A stretch of 64,000 bases of DNA from TMP-24 sp041397305 (GTDB lineage: Bacteria > Pseudomonadota > Alphaproteobacteria > Rhodobacterales > Rhodobacteraceae), in assembly GCA_041397305.1 (NCBI GenBank), contig JAWKWX010000002.1, positions 186,001-250,000 on the forward strand. Direction: 5' to 3'. Below, in pieces: positions 15,636 to 24,079 of this stretch; position 1 is the stretch's first letter; each line of letters starts with the position of its first letter. Made by a program: the position numbers and the translations under genes. A model generated the notes under the pieces. It was not told where the DNA came from. It was given only the letters and a program-made list of their open reading frames with translations, and searched no databases.

Positions 15636-16532
15636 ATGATGAGACAGCAGACGATGGATCGTGACTGGTTTGCCACCGCAAAGACACTCTCCGAGGCGCT
15701 GCCCTATCTGCAGCGGTTTTCCGGCGCGGTCGTCGTGGTGAAATTCGGCGGCAATGCGATGGGCGATGACGCGGCGATGGCCGAGTTTGCCCGCGACGTG
15801 GTGCTGATGCGTCAGGTCGGGGTGAACCCCGTCGTCGTCCACGGCGGCGGCCCGATGATCAACGAGATGCTGACGAAACTCGGCATCAAGTCCGAATTCG
15901 TGCGCGGCAAACGGGTGACCGACAAGGCGACCGTCGAGGTGGTCGAGATGATCCTCTCCGGCCTCGTGAACAAGCGGATCGTCCAGGCGATCAATGACCA
16001 GGGCGGACGCGCGGTCGGCATTTCCGGCAAGGACGACGACTTGATGGTCTGCGTCGCCGATGACCCGGAACTGGGCTTCGTCGGCCGCCCGGTCGAGATG
16101 AACGTGCAGGTCATCCGCGACCTCTACAATGCCGGGATCATCCCGGTGATCGCCCCGGTCGCCACGGGCATGGCGGACAATGAAACTTTCAACGTCAATG
16201 GCGACACGGCTGCAGGTGCGATCGCCGGCGCGCTGCAGGCCGATCGCCTGCTGCTTCTGACCGACGTGACGGGGGTGAAGAACGCCGCGGGCGAGGTGAT
16301 GACCCAGATCACCCCCGACGAGATCCGCCAGATGACGAGGGACGGCGTGATCGCCGGCGGCATGATCCCCAAGACCGAGACCGCGCTGATGGCGCTCGAA
16401 GCGGGCGTCCGCGCGGTGACCATCATGGATGGCCGGACGCCGAACGCCTGCCTGCTGGAACTGTTCACCGACCATGGCGCGGGCAGCCAGATCCGGTCAA
16501 CCGAACCGCGGGTCAAGCCGCGCGTCCGGTGA
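15636..16532 (+). CDS. argB: Acetylglutamate kinase
   Basis: Second enzyme of arginine biosynthesis, phosphorylating N-acetylglutamate. The 298-residue product shows the amino-acid-kinase signatures VVVVKFGGNAMGD near residue 30, VVVHGGGPMINEML near 66, GKRVTDKATVEVVEMIL near 94, and the nucleotide region LLLLTDVTGVKN near 206. Start choice is uncertain: ATG codons lie at 15636, 15639 and 15654, and the family usually begins near the last (DRDWFATAKTLSEALPYL). The last bases overlap the next gene (GTGA). Confidence 0.95.
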   Translation: MMRQQTMDRDWFATAKTLSEALPYLQRFSGAVVVVKFGGNAMGDDAAMAEFARDVVLMRQVGVNPVVVHGGGPMINEMLTKLGIKSEFVRGKRVTDKATVEVVEMILSGLVNKRIVQAINDQGGRAVGISGKDDDLMVCVADDPELGFVGRPVEMNVQVIRDLYNAGIIPVIAPVATGMADNETFNVNGDTAAGAIAGALQADRLLLLTDVTGVKNAAGEVMTQITPDEIRQMTRDGVIAGGMIPKTETALMALEAGVRAVTIMDGRTPNACLLELFTDHGAGSQIRSTEPRVKPRVR

Positions 16533-17182
16533 CGCTCCTTCAGGATATCGCCGCCCGGGCGGCACCTCATCGGCTGGGCCTCTTCGGCGCGCTCCACCTT
16601 GCGGCGGAAGACGGGCTGCCGCCCGTCTGGCGCACGCTTGTGCTGCTCGGGCCGGAGGAACCGGGCTTCTGGGCCCATCTGACCGCCCAGCCGGAATGGG
16701 CCGATGGCCAGGCCGATCCGGTCGACCGCTGGTCGGCGCGGGTCATAGGCCAGATCGCGCACGCCTTCGGCGGCCTGCCACTCTTCCCGTTCGGCGGCCC
16801 GCCGCACCATCCGTTCTTCCGCTGGGCCCTGCGCTCCGGCCGTGCTTTCGCTTCGCCGGTAGCCATCCTCGTACATGACCGGGCGGGGCTCTTCGCCTCC
16901 TATCGCGGCGCGATCGCGCTATCCGAGGAGGTCGACCTGCCGCCGCCCGTGCCAAACCCTTGCGACAGCTGCGCGGCCAAGCCGTGCCTGACCGCCTGCC
17001 CGGTCGACGCGCTGGGACACAAGGGCTATGACGTCCCGGCCTGTCATGGCTTTCTCGACCGGCCAGAGGGGCAAGATTGCCTCAATCGCGGCTGCGGCGT
17101 TCGTCGCGCTTGCCCCCTCTCGAAAGCCTATGGCAGGGTGGAGGAGCAATCCGCCTATCACATGAGGCTCTTTCACAAATGA
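16529..17182 (+). CDS. Ferredoxin-like 4Fe-4S protein
   Basis: Predicted iron-sulfur protein of 217 residues, starting at a GTG that overlaps the argB stop. The N-terminal 130 residues lack recognised motifs. The C-terminal part has PCDSCAAKPCLTACPVDAL, then CHGFLDRPEGQDCLNRGCGV and RACPLSKAY, a cysteine pattern resembling the QueG-type double-cluster region. It is probably a small electron carrier or a reduced relative of epoxyqueuosine reductase; the role is unknown. Gene coupling with argB and the following phosphatase (ATGA overlap) is clear, but gives no functional link. Confidence 0.78.
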   Translation: MTLLQDIAARAAPHRLGLFGALHLAAEDGLPPVWRTLVLLGPEEPGFWAHLTAQPEWADGQADPVDRWSARVIGQIAHAFGGLPLFPFGGPPHHPFFRWALRSGRAFASPVAILVHDRAGLFASYRGAIALSEEVDLPPPVPNPCDSCAAKPCLTACPVDALGHKGYDVPACHGFLDRPEGQDCLNRGCGVRRACPLSKAYGRVEEQSAYHMRLFHK

Positions 17183-17697
17183 TCCCAGCCGGACACCGCC
17201 GCCTGATCCTGACGCGCCACGCAAAATCCGCCTGGGACGATCCGATGATGGAGGATCACGACCGACCTTTGAACAACCGGGGGCGCCGCTCGGCGCTCGA
17301 ACTCGGCGACTGGCTGCATTCGCGCGGCTACGAACCTGACGAGGTTCTCTGCTCGACAGCCACGCGCACGCGGGAAACCTGGGGCATCGCGGCCGCCGCG
17401 CCGCTGGAAGTGACGCCGCGGGTCGACTTCCTCGACGCGCTCTACCATGCCTCGCCCGATGTGATGCTCGCGGCGCTTTCGCGCGCATCGGGCGATACGG
17501 TGATGATGATCGGCCACAACCCCGGCATCGGCGAACTGGCACGCCGCCTTGCAGCCCGCCCCCCGAACCATCCGGATTTCGGCCGTTATCCGACGGCGGC
17601 CACCACGGTCTACGATTTCCAGATCGACGGCTGGCAGGGGGCAAGGGTCGGCGCGGGGTCGGTGCTCGACTTCTTCATCCCGTCGGGGCGCGACTGA
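17179..17697 (+). CDS. SixA-like histidine phosphatase family protein
   Basis: Branch-2 style histidine phosphatase of 172 residues with the RHG-type motif LILTRHAKSAWDD near residue 10 and a second catalytic His in MMIGHNPGIGEL near 113. The RHAKS variant is that of SixA-like proteins, which remove phosphate from phosphohistidine. The ATG overlaps the preceding stop. It ends 25 bases before a GC-rich intergenic element that probably ends transcription. Confidence 0.86.
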   Translation: MIPAGHRRLILTRHAKSAWDDPMMEDHDRPLNNRGRRSALELGDWLHSRGYEPDEVLCSTATRTRETWGIAAAAPLEVTPRVDFLDALYHASPDVMLAALSRASGDTVMMIGHNPGIGELARRLAARPPNHPDFGRYPTAATTVYDFQIDGWQGARVGAGSVLDFFIPSGRD

Positions 17698-17721
17698 CCG
17701 CCCCATTGCGTCTGCCGTTGC

Positions 17722-17774
17722 CAAATATCCTCGGGGGGTCGCGCGTGAGCGCGAAGGGGGGCAGACGGCCCCCC
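17722..17774. repeat. Two-hairpin intergenic element, probable bidirectional terminator
   Basis: CAAATATCCTCGGGGGG leads into two hairpins: TCGCGC/GCGCGA (17739-17754) and GGGGGGC/GCCCCCC (17756-17774). It sits between the convergent phosphatase and aapP genes. Elements with this beginning and a G-run/C-run stem are frequent between genes in Rhodobacteraceae; that recollection is general, not a search result. Confidence 0.65.
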
Positions 17775-17820
17775 TTCCCTTGCAGCGATGAGCGCACGCA
17801 GTGCGACGAAGAGCGGCCCC

Positions 17821-18609
17821 TCAGTGCCCGAGGATCTGGCTGAGGAACAGCTTCGTCCGGTCCGATTGCGGATTGTTGAAGAACTCCTTCGGCTCGTTCT
17901 GTTCGACGATCTGGCCCTGGTCCATGAAGATCACACGGTTGGCCACGGCCTGGGCAAAGCCCATCTCATGGGTCACGCACAGCATCGTCATCCCCTCTTC
18001 GGCAAGCTCGATCATCGTGTCGAGAACTTCCTTGATCATCTCGGGGTCAAGGGCCGAGGTCGGTTCGTCGAAGAGCATGATCCGCGGCTTCATGCACAGC
18101 GATCGGGCGATCGCCACGCGCTGCTGCTGACCGCCCGAAAGCTGGCCCGGATATTTGTGCGCCTGTTCGGGGATCTTCACTTTCGAGAGGAAATGCATCG
18201 CCACTTCCTCGGCCTCGCGCTTGGGGGTCTTGCGGACCCAGATCGGCGCGAGCGTGCAGTTTTCAAGGATCGTGAGATGCGGGAAGAGGTTGAAGTGCTG
18301 GAACACCATCCCCACTTCCGAGCGCACCTTGTCGATGTTCTTCAGGTCGGAGGTCAGTTCCGTCCCGTCCACCACGATCTTGCCGGACTGGTGTTCCTCC
18401 AGCCGGTTGATGCAGCGGATCAGCGTCGACTTGCCCGAGCCCGACGGGCCGCAGATGACGATCCGCTCGCCCCGGTTCACCGTCATGTCGATGTCGCGGA
18501 GCACATGGAAGGCCCCGTACCACTTGTTCATGCTGGTGATCTGGATCGCGATCTCGTCACTGACCTGCATATGGCTGCGGTCGATCTGGCGCACGATAGC
18601 TTCTGACAT
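17821..18609 (-). CDS. aapP: General L-amino acid ABC transporter ATP-binding protein AapP/BztD
   Basis: ATPase of a broad polar amino-acid importer, 262 residues from the ATG at 18609, which has AAGGAG at good spacing. Motifs: Walker A GPSGSGKST near residue 54, Q-loop VFQHFNLFPHLTILEN, signature LSGGQQQRVAIARSL near 158, and Walker B IMLFDEPTSALDPEM near 181. It closes the operon aapQ-aapM-aapP, 11 bases after aapM. The transporter is Aap in Rhizobium and Bzt (glutamate/glutamine/aspartate/asparagine) in Rhodobacter. Confidence 0.94.
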   Translation of the reverse strand: MSEAIVRQIDRSHMQVSDEIAIQITSMNKWYGAFHVLRDIDMTVNRGERIVICGPSGSGKSTLIRCINRLEEHQSGKIVVDGTELTSDLKNIDKVRSEVGMVFQHFNLFPHLTILENCTLAPIWVRKTPKREAEEVAMHFLSKVKIPEQAHKYPGQLSGGQQQRVAIARSLCMKPRIMLFDEPTSALDPEMIKEVLDTMIELAEEGMTMLCVTHEMGFAQAVANRVIFMDQGQIVEQNEPKEFFNNPQSDRTKLFLSQILGH

Positions 18610-18620
18610 TGCAATGCTCC

Positions 18621-20069
18621 TTAACGGTGATCGCGCTTCAGCTTGCGCTCGAGATACATCGAATAGCGCGACATGCTGAAACAGCAGGCGAAGAAGATGA
18701 GACCGACGAAGAGATAGGGCTCCCAGTAGATGCCCTTCCAGTTGATGTCGGCCCGGACGATCTTGGTGATGCCCTGCAGCGGGTCGGCAAGGCCCACAAG
18801 CGCGACGAGCGTCGTATCCTTGAAAAGCCCGATGAACGAGGACACGATCCCGGGGATCGAGATCTTCAGCGCCTGCGGCATGATGATCAGCCGCTGGGCC
18901 TGCCAATAGTCGAGCCCGAGCGCGTCCGCCGCCTCGTACTGACCGCGCGGCAGGGCCGCGAGGCCACCCCGGACCACCTCGGCGATATAGGCCGCCGAGA
19001 AGAGGGTGACGAGGATGATGACGCGCAGGATCAGGTCGAAGTTCGTCTGCGGCGGCAGGAAGTACTGCAGCAAGAGCGAGGCGACGAAGAGCATCGTGAT
19101 CAGCGGCACGCCGCGGATGAATTCGATGAACCCGACCGAGAGCGCCTTGATCAGCAGCATGTCCGACCGTCGGCCAAGCGCCAGGAGGATGCCCATCGGC
19201 AGCGACGCGGCAATCGCGGTCACCCCGATGACGAAGGCCAGAAGGAAGCCGCCGAACAGGTCCGACCGGACCGGCGGCAAGCCAAGCGGCAGGGCCGACT
19301 GAAGCGCTCCGGTGACATGCGTCTGGACATAAAGCCACCAGACGGCGGCGGTGACCAGAGCGGCGCCGCCCGCGACGACGACCCCCAGCTGGCGTTGCAG
19401 CCCGTACCAGACGAGCGCGAGGATGACGAAGCCGAAAAGCGCCCCAACCGGCCCCCAGACCGACCCGCCCCACAGGAGGAAGAAGCCGATCGCGGGATAG
19501 AGGATGGTGAGCCAGACCAGTTTCTTCGGTGCCGCCCAGGCGACCGCGGTCAGGGCCGCCATCAGCACGAAGGCGAGCATGAGATGCGCCGCATCCGTCC
19601 CCAGCCCCCAGAGCGCGAGCATCAGCAGCACGCCGACCGCGCCGACCATCCGCACATTGATATGGCGGATACCGTAGTAAAGCACCGGCGCCAGAGCCGT
19701 GAACAGAAGGGCGAAGGCAAGTGTCGGGCGCCAGTAGCTGTCCTGCGGATAGAAGCCGAAGATGAACTGCTTCCAGCGTTCGGCGATCATCGCCCAGCAG
19801 GCGGCACTGCCGTCCGGCCCAAGCGTCTCGGCGATGATCTGGCGGCATTCACCGAGCGATCCGGCATGCCAGACCCCGAAGAAGACCCAAGGTAGCACCG
19901 TCCGCAGAACGATGTAGACGAAGACCAGACCAATGATGGTCAGGACCGAGTTCAGGAGCGACGAGAAGAGATTCTCCCGCATCCATTTCACGATCCCTCG
20001 CTGCGAGGTCGGCGGCTCTTTCTGACCCAGCATCTCGCGGCGGACGAATGTATCTGTTGCTGTCGCCAT
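18621..20069 (-). CDS. aapM: General L-amino acid ABC transporter permease AapM/BztC
   Basis: Inner-membrane permease of 482 residues, much longer than most amino-acid permeases because of extra N-terminal membrane helices, as in the AapM/BztC type. The C-terminal part has the ABC permease EAA-type loop: AEVVRGGLAALPRGQYEAADALGLDYWQ split over about 380-410, followed by IIMPQALKISIPGIVSSFIGLFKDT. It starts one base before the aapQ stop region and pairs with AapQ to form the channel. Confidence 0.94.
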   Translation of the reverse strand: MATATDTFVRREMLGQKEPPTSQRGIVKWMRENLFSSLLNSVLTIIGLVFVYIVLRTVLPWVFFGVWHAGSLGECRQIIAETLGPDGSAACWAMIAERWKQFIFGFYPQDSYWRPTLAFALLFTALAPVLYYGIRHINVRMVGAVGVLLMLALWGLGTDAAHLMLAFVLMAALTAVAWAAPKKLVWLTILYPAIGFFLLWGGSVWGPVGALFGFVILALVWYGLQRQLGVVVAGGAALVTAAVWWLYVQTHVTGALQSALPLGLPPVRSDLFGGFLLAFVIGVTAIAASLPMGILLALGRRSDMLLIKALSVGFIEFIRGVPLITMLFVASLLLQYFLPPQTNFDLILRVIILVTLFSAAYIAEVVRGGLAALPRGQYEAADALGLDYWQAQRLIIMPQALKISIPGIVSSFIGLFKDTTLVALVGLADPLQGITKIVRADINWKGIYWEPYLFVGLIFFACCFSMSRYSMYLERKLKRDHR

Positions 20070-20070
20070 C

Positions 20071-21348
20071 TCAACGCTCCTTCAGCTTCACGGCCGCGTT
20101 GAACGCGTTCATGAGAGACGAGATGATCAGGCTGAGGATCAGGTAGATACCCATCATCAGCATCATGCACTCAAGCTCCCGCCCGGTCTGGTTCAGCGAG
20201 ATGCCGCCCAGCGTGCCCTTGAGGTCCAGATAGCTGACCGCGATCCCCAGTGTCGTGTTCTTGGTCAGGTTCAGGTACTGGCTGATCAGCGGTGGAATGA
20301 TCACCCTGAGCGCCTGCGGCAGAACGACGAGGCGCATGGTCTTGCCCGGGCGGATACCCAGGGCATAGGCAGCCTCGGTCTGTCCTTTCGAGATGGCGAG
20401 AATGCCACCCCGGACCGCCTCGGCGATGAAGGCCCCGGTATAGAGCGAGATCGCAATCAGAAGCGCCGTGAAGGAATGGGCGATCGCAAGGCCACCTTGG
20501 AAGTTGAAGCCCTTGAGCTCGGGATAGTCCAGATGGATGCCCCGCCACGCCAGGAACAGCGCGACCGGCAGCACCACGGCGAGGAGATTTTGCCACCAGA
20601 CGGTGGGCCTATCGCCGGTTTCCTCCTGAATTAGCCGGGCACGGCGGTTGTTCATCCGCGCGACATAGATCCCGGCAAAAATCAACCCGAGGGAAATCCA
20701 GACGGCAAGGTTCACCGGGACGCCCAGGATCACCGGCCCCGGCATCGGGTGGTCCAGATAGGGCCAGGGGATGTCCGACCCACGATTGGTGATAGCGATC
20801 GAATCGTTCAGGATCATGCTCGCCGCGGGTGCCTGCCCGTTGGCGATCATGTCGTCGGTCACCCGGAACGCATTCGGGGGCGGCGTGACTTCGGACAGGA
20901 TCGTGTAGGAGAGGATGATCCACAACAGGAGGGGAACGTTGCGGAATGTCTCCACATAGACCGTCATGATCCGTCCGACGATCCAGTTGTTCGAAAGCCG
21001 CAGGACACCGGCGAAAACGCCCAGGATCGTCGCGAAGATGCAGCCGAAGAAGGCGACGACCAGCGTGTTCAGAAGGCCGATAACCGCAGCGCGTGCATGC
21101 GTGCTGTCGTTGGTGTAGGGGATGAGCTGCTGGCCGATGTCATAGCCTGCCCGGTTCCACAGGAAACTGAAATTGATGTCCTTGTCCTTGGCGGCAAGGT
21201 TCTTGATCGTGTTGTCGGCAAGCCAGCCGACGAACAGAAGCACGAGGATCAGCACGATCACCTGGATGGTGATTGCACGGTACCGCGTGTCATAGATAAG
21301 CATGCTCAGCCGAAAGTTTTCTTTCGGCGCTTCGGCGACATAGGCCAT
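20071..21348 (-). CDS. aapQ: General L-amino acid ABC transporter permease AapQ/BztB
   Basis: Second permease, 425 residues, starting MAYVAEAPKENFRL at an ATG with GGGGGGAGCC before it; a longer frame upstream is not supported. Multiple membrane helices and a long periplasmic loop are visible. The permease loop is AEAVRGGILAISKGQTEAAY with ALGIRPGKTMRLVVLPQALRV after it (about 320-360). It is separated from aapJ by a hairpin terminator, so binding protein and membrane parts can be made in different amounts. Confidence 0.94.
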   Translation of the reverse strand: MAYVAEAPKENFRLSMLIYDTRYRAITIQVIVLILVLLFVGWLADNTIKNLAAKDKDINFSFLWNRAGYDIGQQLIPYTNDSTHARAAVIGLLNTLVVAFFGCIFATILGVFAGVLRLSNNWIVGRIMTVYVETFRNVPLLLWIILSYTILSEVTPPPNAFRVTDDMIANGQAPAASMILNDSIAITNRGSDIPWPYLDHPMPGPVILGVPVNLAVWISLGLIFAGIYVARMNNRRARLIQEETGDRPTVWWQNLLAVVLPVALFLAWRGIHLDYPELKGFNFQGGLAIAHSFTALLIAISLYTGAFIAEAVRGGILAISKGQTEAAYALGIRPGKTMRLVVLPQALRVIIPPLISQYLNLTKNTTLGIAVSYLDLKGTLGGISLNQTGRELECMMLMMGIYLILSLIISSLMNAFNAAVKLKER

Positions 21349-21433
21349 TGGCTCCCCCCTGCGACAGACCGCGCGTCCGTGAATGGGCGTCATATGGGGT
21401 CTCGCGCCCCGGCGATCGTCGCGTTGCTACAGG

Positions 21434-21465
21434 TAGAAAAAGAGCGCGCCGATGGGGCGCGCTCT
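21434..21465 (-). terminator. Intrinsic terminator/attenuator between aapJ and aapQ
   Basis: On the minus strand, a perfect 10-bp stem AGAGCGCGCC/GGCGCGCTCT with a 5-base loop is followed by TTTTCTA. It lies 14 bases after the aapJ stop. Partial read-through would give excess binding protein over permease, the usual pattern in such operons. Confidence 0.88.
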
Positions 21466-21478
21466 CAAACTCGGGCGA

Positions 21479-22495
21479 TCAGCGGAAGGGCGGCGAGTAC
21501 TGCAGGCCGCCGTTGGTCCACAGTTCGTTCAGGCCGCGGGCCAGACCGATCGGGGTGGATTCACCGATGTTGGCGGCGAAGATTTCGCCGTAGTTGCCGT
21601 TCGCCATGATGGCGCGCTTGAACGCATCCTTGTCGAGACCGGTCATGGTGCCCATGTCGCCTTCGATACCCAGGAGGCGGCGCACTTCCGGATCGGTCGA
21701 GGAAGCAGCCATCTCTTCGACGTTGGCCTTGGTGACGCCCTTCTCTTCAGCCGTGAGAAGCGCGTTGAGCGTCCAGCGAACGATGTCACCCCACTGGTTG
21801 TCGCCATGACGGACGACCGGGCCGAGCGGCTCTTTCGAGATGATCTCGGGCAGGATGATGTGGTTTTCCGGATCGGGCAGCGTGGCGCGAGTGGCCGCAA
21901 GGCCGGAAGCGTCGGTGGTGAACGCATCGCACGCGCCCGCCATGTACTGGCGCTGGGCTTCGGCGTCGTCGGCAACCGTAACCGGCGTGTAGCTGATGTT
22001 GTTCGACTTGAAGAAGTCGGCGAGGTTCAGTTCGGTCGTGGTGCCGGTCTGGATGCAGACGGTGGCGCCGTCGAGTTCCTTGGCCGAGAGGATGCCGAGA
22101 TCCTTCTTCACCATGAAGCCCTGACCGTCATAATAGTTCACGCCGACGAAATCGAGCTTGAGGTCGGTATCGCGTGAATAGGTCCAGGTCGAGTTGCGGA
22201 CGAGAACGTCCACCTCGCCCGAGGCGAGCGCGGTGAAGCGGGTCTCGCCAGTGGTCGGAACGAACTTGACCTTGTTCGGGTCGCCGAGAACGGCAGCGGC
22301 GATCGCACGGCAGAGATCGACATCGAAGCCGGTCCAGTTGTTGTTGGCATCCGGCGCACCGAAGCCCGTCAGGCCAGTGTTCGAACCGCAGATCAGCTCG
22401 CCCCGGGCCTTCACGTCATCAAGCGTACCGGCCGAGGCAAAACCGGCCATCAGGGCCGACGCTGCCAGCGTTCCGAGAAATACGGATTTTTTCAT
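21479..22495 (-). CDS. aapJ: General L-amino acid-binding periplasmic protein AapJ/BztA
   Basis: Solute-binding protein (family 3) of 338 residues with a clear signal peptide (MKKSVFLGTLAASALMAGFA, cleavage near ASAGT). The mature protein starts TLDDVKARGELICGSNTGLTGF and includes the ligand-pocket region GFDVDLCRAIAAAV and RNSTWTYSRDT, typical of AapJ. GAGGTAAAG precedes the ATG at 22495; the longer upstream frame is rejected. It is the first gene of aapJQMP; its promoter should lie in 22496-22712. Confidence 0.95.
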   Translation of the reverse strand: MKKSVFLGTLAASALMAGFASAGTLDDVKARGELICGSNTGLTGFGAPDANNNWTGFDVDLCRAIAAAVLGDPNKVKFVPTTGETRFTALASGEVDVLVRNSTWTYSRDTDLKLDFVGVNYYDGQGFMVKKDLGILSAKELDGATVCIQTGTTTELNLADFFKSNNISYTPVTVADDAEAQRQYMAGACDAFTTDASGLAATRATLPDPENHIILPEIISKEPLGPVVRHGDNQWGDIVRWTLNALLTAEEKGVTKANVEEMAASSTDPEVRRLLGIEGDMGTMTGLDKDAFKRAIMANGNYGEIFAANIGESTPIGLARGLNELWTNGGLQYSPPFR

Positions 22496-22712
22496 CTTTA
22501 CCTCTTCCTGAGTTGCCGCCCGGGCCACGAGCGGTCTGTTATCGCCAGTTGTCCTGGCAAGTTGTTGGGGCTCCCCAGCGGAGGCAGTTTCGACAGATGG
22601 ACCCCGCGCGTCAAGGCTACATTCCGCCATTTCGCCGGTCGAAGTGCTTTTCTTGGCAGTCGGAAAGAAAGCTACACCGCTGATCTTGCAACTTAACAGA
22701 ATATTTCGCGGT
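22496..22712. other. Intergenic region between atp12 and aapJ
   Basis: A 217-base gap that should hold the aapJ promoter on the minus strand. A TTGACG hexamer is visible (minus strand, near 22617) but its downstream -10 partner is poor, so no promoter is called. No gene, terminator with T-run or repeat stands out. Confidence 0.4.
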
Positions 22713-23420
22713 TCAGCGACAGAGTTCCCAGAAATGTCGTGCCCGGAAGAAATCGGTTCGCTTCTTTTCCGCTATGACGGACGCTTCTTCATCATCGCCC
22801 CATTGTCGCCTCTGCCAATCCTCATCGAATCGCGACATTTCCCAGAGATTGGCGACATCGAACTCCTCTGTCGTCGCGGCCAGCCCAAGGATCAGCGAGC
22901 CGCTCAGCGACACCAGATCATGCAGCGCCGTCAGCTGAAACGGCGTCGCTTCATACACTTTCCGGGCGAGCTTTTCGAGCGCGCCGGACGGCTGCGCAAC
23001 CGGCACGACACCCGTGGTCGTCACCAGCCGCGCGCCCAGCGCCTGCTCGGCCCAGTCAAGCATAGGGTCCCAGGCCGCTGCCTGCGCACGGCAGAGAGCC
23101 TCGGGTGCCACGGCGCGGTAGCAAAGAAGATCTGAGGCGCCGTAGGCCGCGATCATCCCTGCCACTTCGTCGAACTGCACCGCCACCTTGTCGATGGCGG
23201 CATTGGCGGCCCGTGTCACCGGCATGCGCAGCGGATCGATCGTGCCTTCGACCGCGCGCCATTCCTCCGCAATGGCTTCTGCCATCGCCACGGTCGGCAG
23301 CCGCAACTCCGTCTTCGCCGGTGTCTTCAGCACGCGCGCGTCGGCGCACACCGCGAACCCGCCGTCCACGGCGGCGACCGTGACATCCTTCCAGAACCGC
23401 ATTGCCTTCCAGCCGCTCAT
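22713..23420 (-). CDS. ATP12 family chaperone protein
   Basis: Homologue of the mitochondrial F1-ATPase assembly factor Atp12, which shields the alpha subunit before F1 is complete; it is found in alphaproteobacteria. The 235-residue sequence runs MSGWKAMRFWKDVTV, then PVTRAANAAIDKV near residue 69, the family segment SDLLCYRAVAPEAL near 96, and WDPMLDWAEQALG. The ATG overlaps the stop of the HAD gene (ATGA). It is the last gene of the rluC-HAD-atp12 group. Confidence 0.9.
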   Translation of the reverse strand: MSGWKAMRFWKDVTVAAVDGGFAVCADARVLKTPAKTELRLPTVAMAEAIAEEWRAVEGTIDPLRMPVTRAANAAIDKVAVQFDEVAGMIAAYGASDLLCYRAVAPEALCRAQAAAWDPMLDWAEQALGARLVTTTGVVPVAQPSGALEKLARKVYEATPFQLTALHDLVSLSGSLILGLAATTEEFDVANLWEMSRFDEDWQRRQWGDDEEASVIAEKKRTDFFRARHFWELCR

Positions 23421-24079
23421 GCCCGTTCCCACAGGTCCTCCAGCGCCGTCACCAGCGCCCCGAACGTTCCGACCAGCCGGTCGGCGGCGGCGAGTGCCAC
23501 CGCCGGATGGTAACCCCAGGTGACGCCGATGGTTGCGACGCGCGCCGCCCGTCCCATCTCCATGTCGAAACTTGTATCGCCGATCATCACCGCATCCGCA
23601 GATGCAATTCCGGTCTCCGCCAGCGCCGCCAGAACCATCGACGGATGCGGCTTCGAGGGATGATCGTCCGCAACCTGCAGGCTGTCGAAAACCCCGTCGA
23701 GCCCATGCGCCGCGAGGACATGGCGCAGGCCGCGCCGGGACTTGCCGGTCGCGACCGCGAGCCGGACATGAGGATCGGCCGCAAGCTGGTGCAGAAGAGG
23801 CGCCGCCCCCTCGAAGAGCGGCGAATGTGATCGCCCCCGCAGCTGGCCGAACGATGCCTTGTAGGCCCCGACGATCCTGTCGCGCTGTTCATCAGGATAC
23901 TCCGGCACGAGCTGGCGGACGGCCTCGGGCAGCGAGAGGCCGACGATGCCCAGCACCTGTTCGCGCGGCGGCGGCCGGTCGATCGCGGCGAATCCTGCGG
24001 TCATCGCGGCAAGAATATGTTCCTGACTGTCGACGAGCGTGCCGTCGACATCGAAGATCACGAGCCGCGCCCTGGTCAT
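23417..24079 (-). CDS. HAD-IA family hydrolase (phosphoglycolate phosphatase-like)
   Basis: Haloacid-dehalogenase phosphatase of 220 residues with motif I FDVDGTLVDSQ near residue 9, motif II Thr in VATGKSRRG near 108, a motif III Lys in HPSKPHPSMV near 141, and motif IV IGDTSFDMEMG near 164. The helical cap inserted after motif I fits the Gph group. It starts inside the end of rluC (ATGA) and ends inside the atp12 start. The substrate is a guess; phosphoglycolate or a damaged nucleotide are typical. Confidence 0.87.
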   Translation of the reverse strand: MTRARLVIFDVDGTLVDSQEHILAAMTAGFAAIDRPPPREQVLGIVGLSLPEAVRQLVPEYPDEQRDRIVGAYKASFGQLRGRSHSPLFEGAAPLLHQLAADPHVRLAVATGKSRRGLRHVLAAHGLDGVFDSLQVADDHPSKPHPSMVLAALAETGIASADAVMIGDTSFDMEMGRAARVATIGVTWGYHPAVALAAADRLVGTFGALVTALEDLWERA

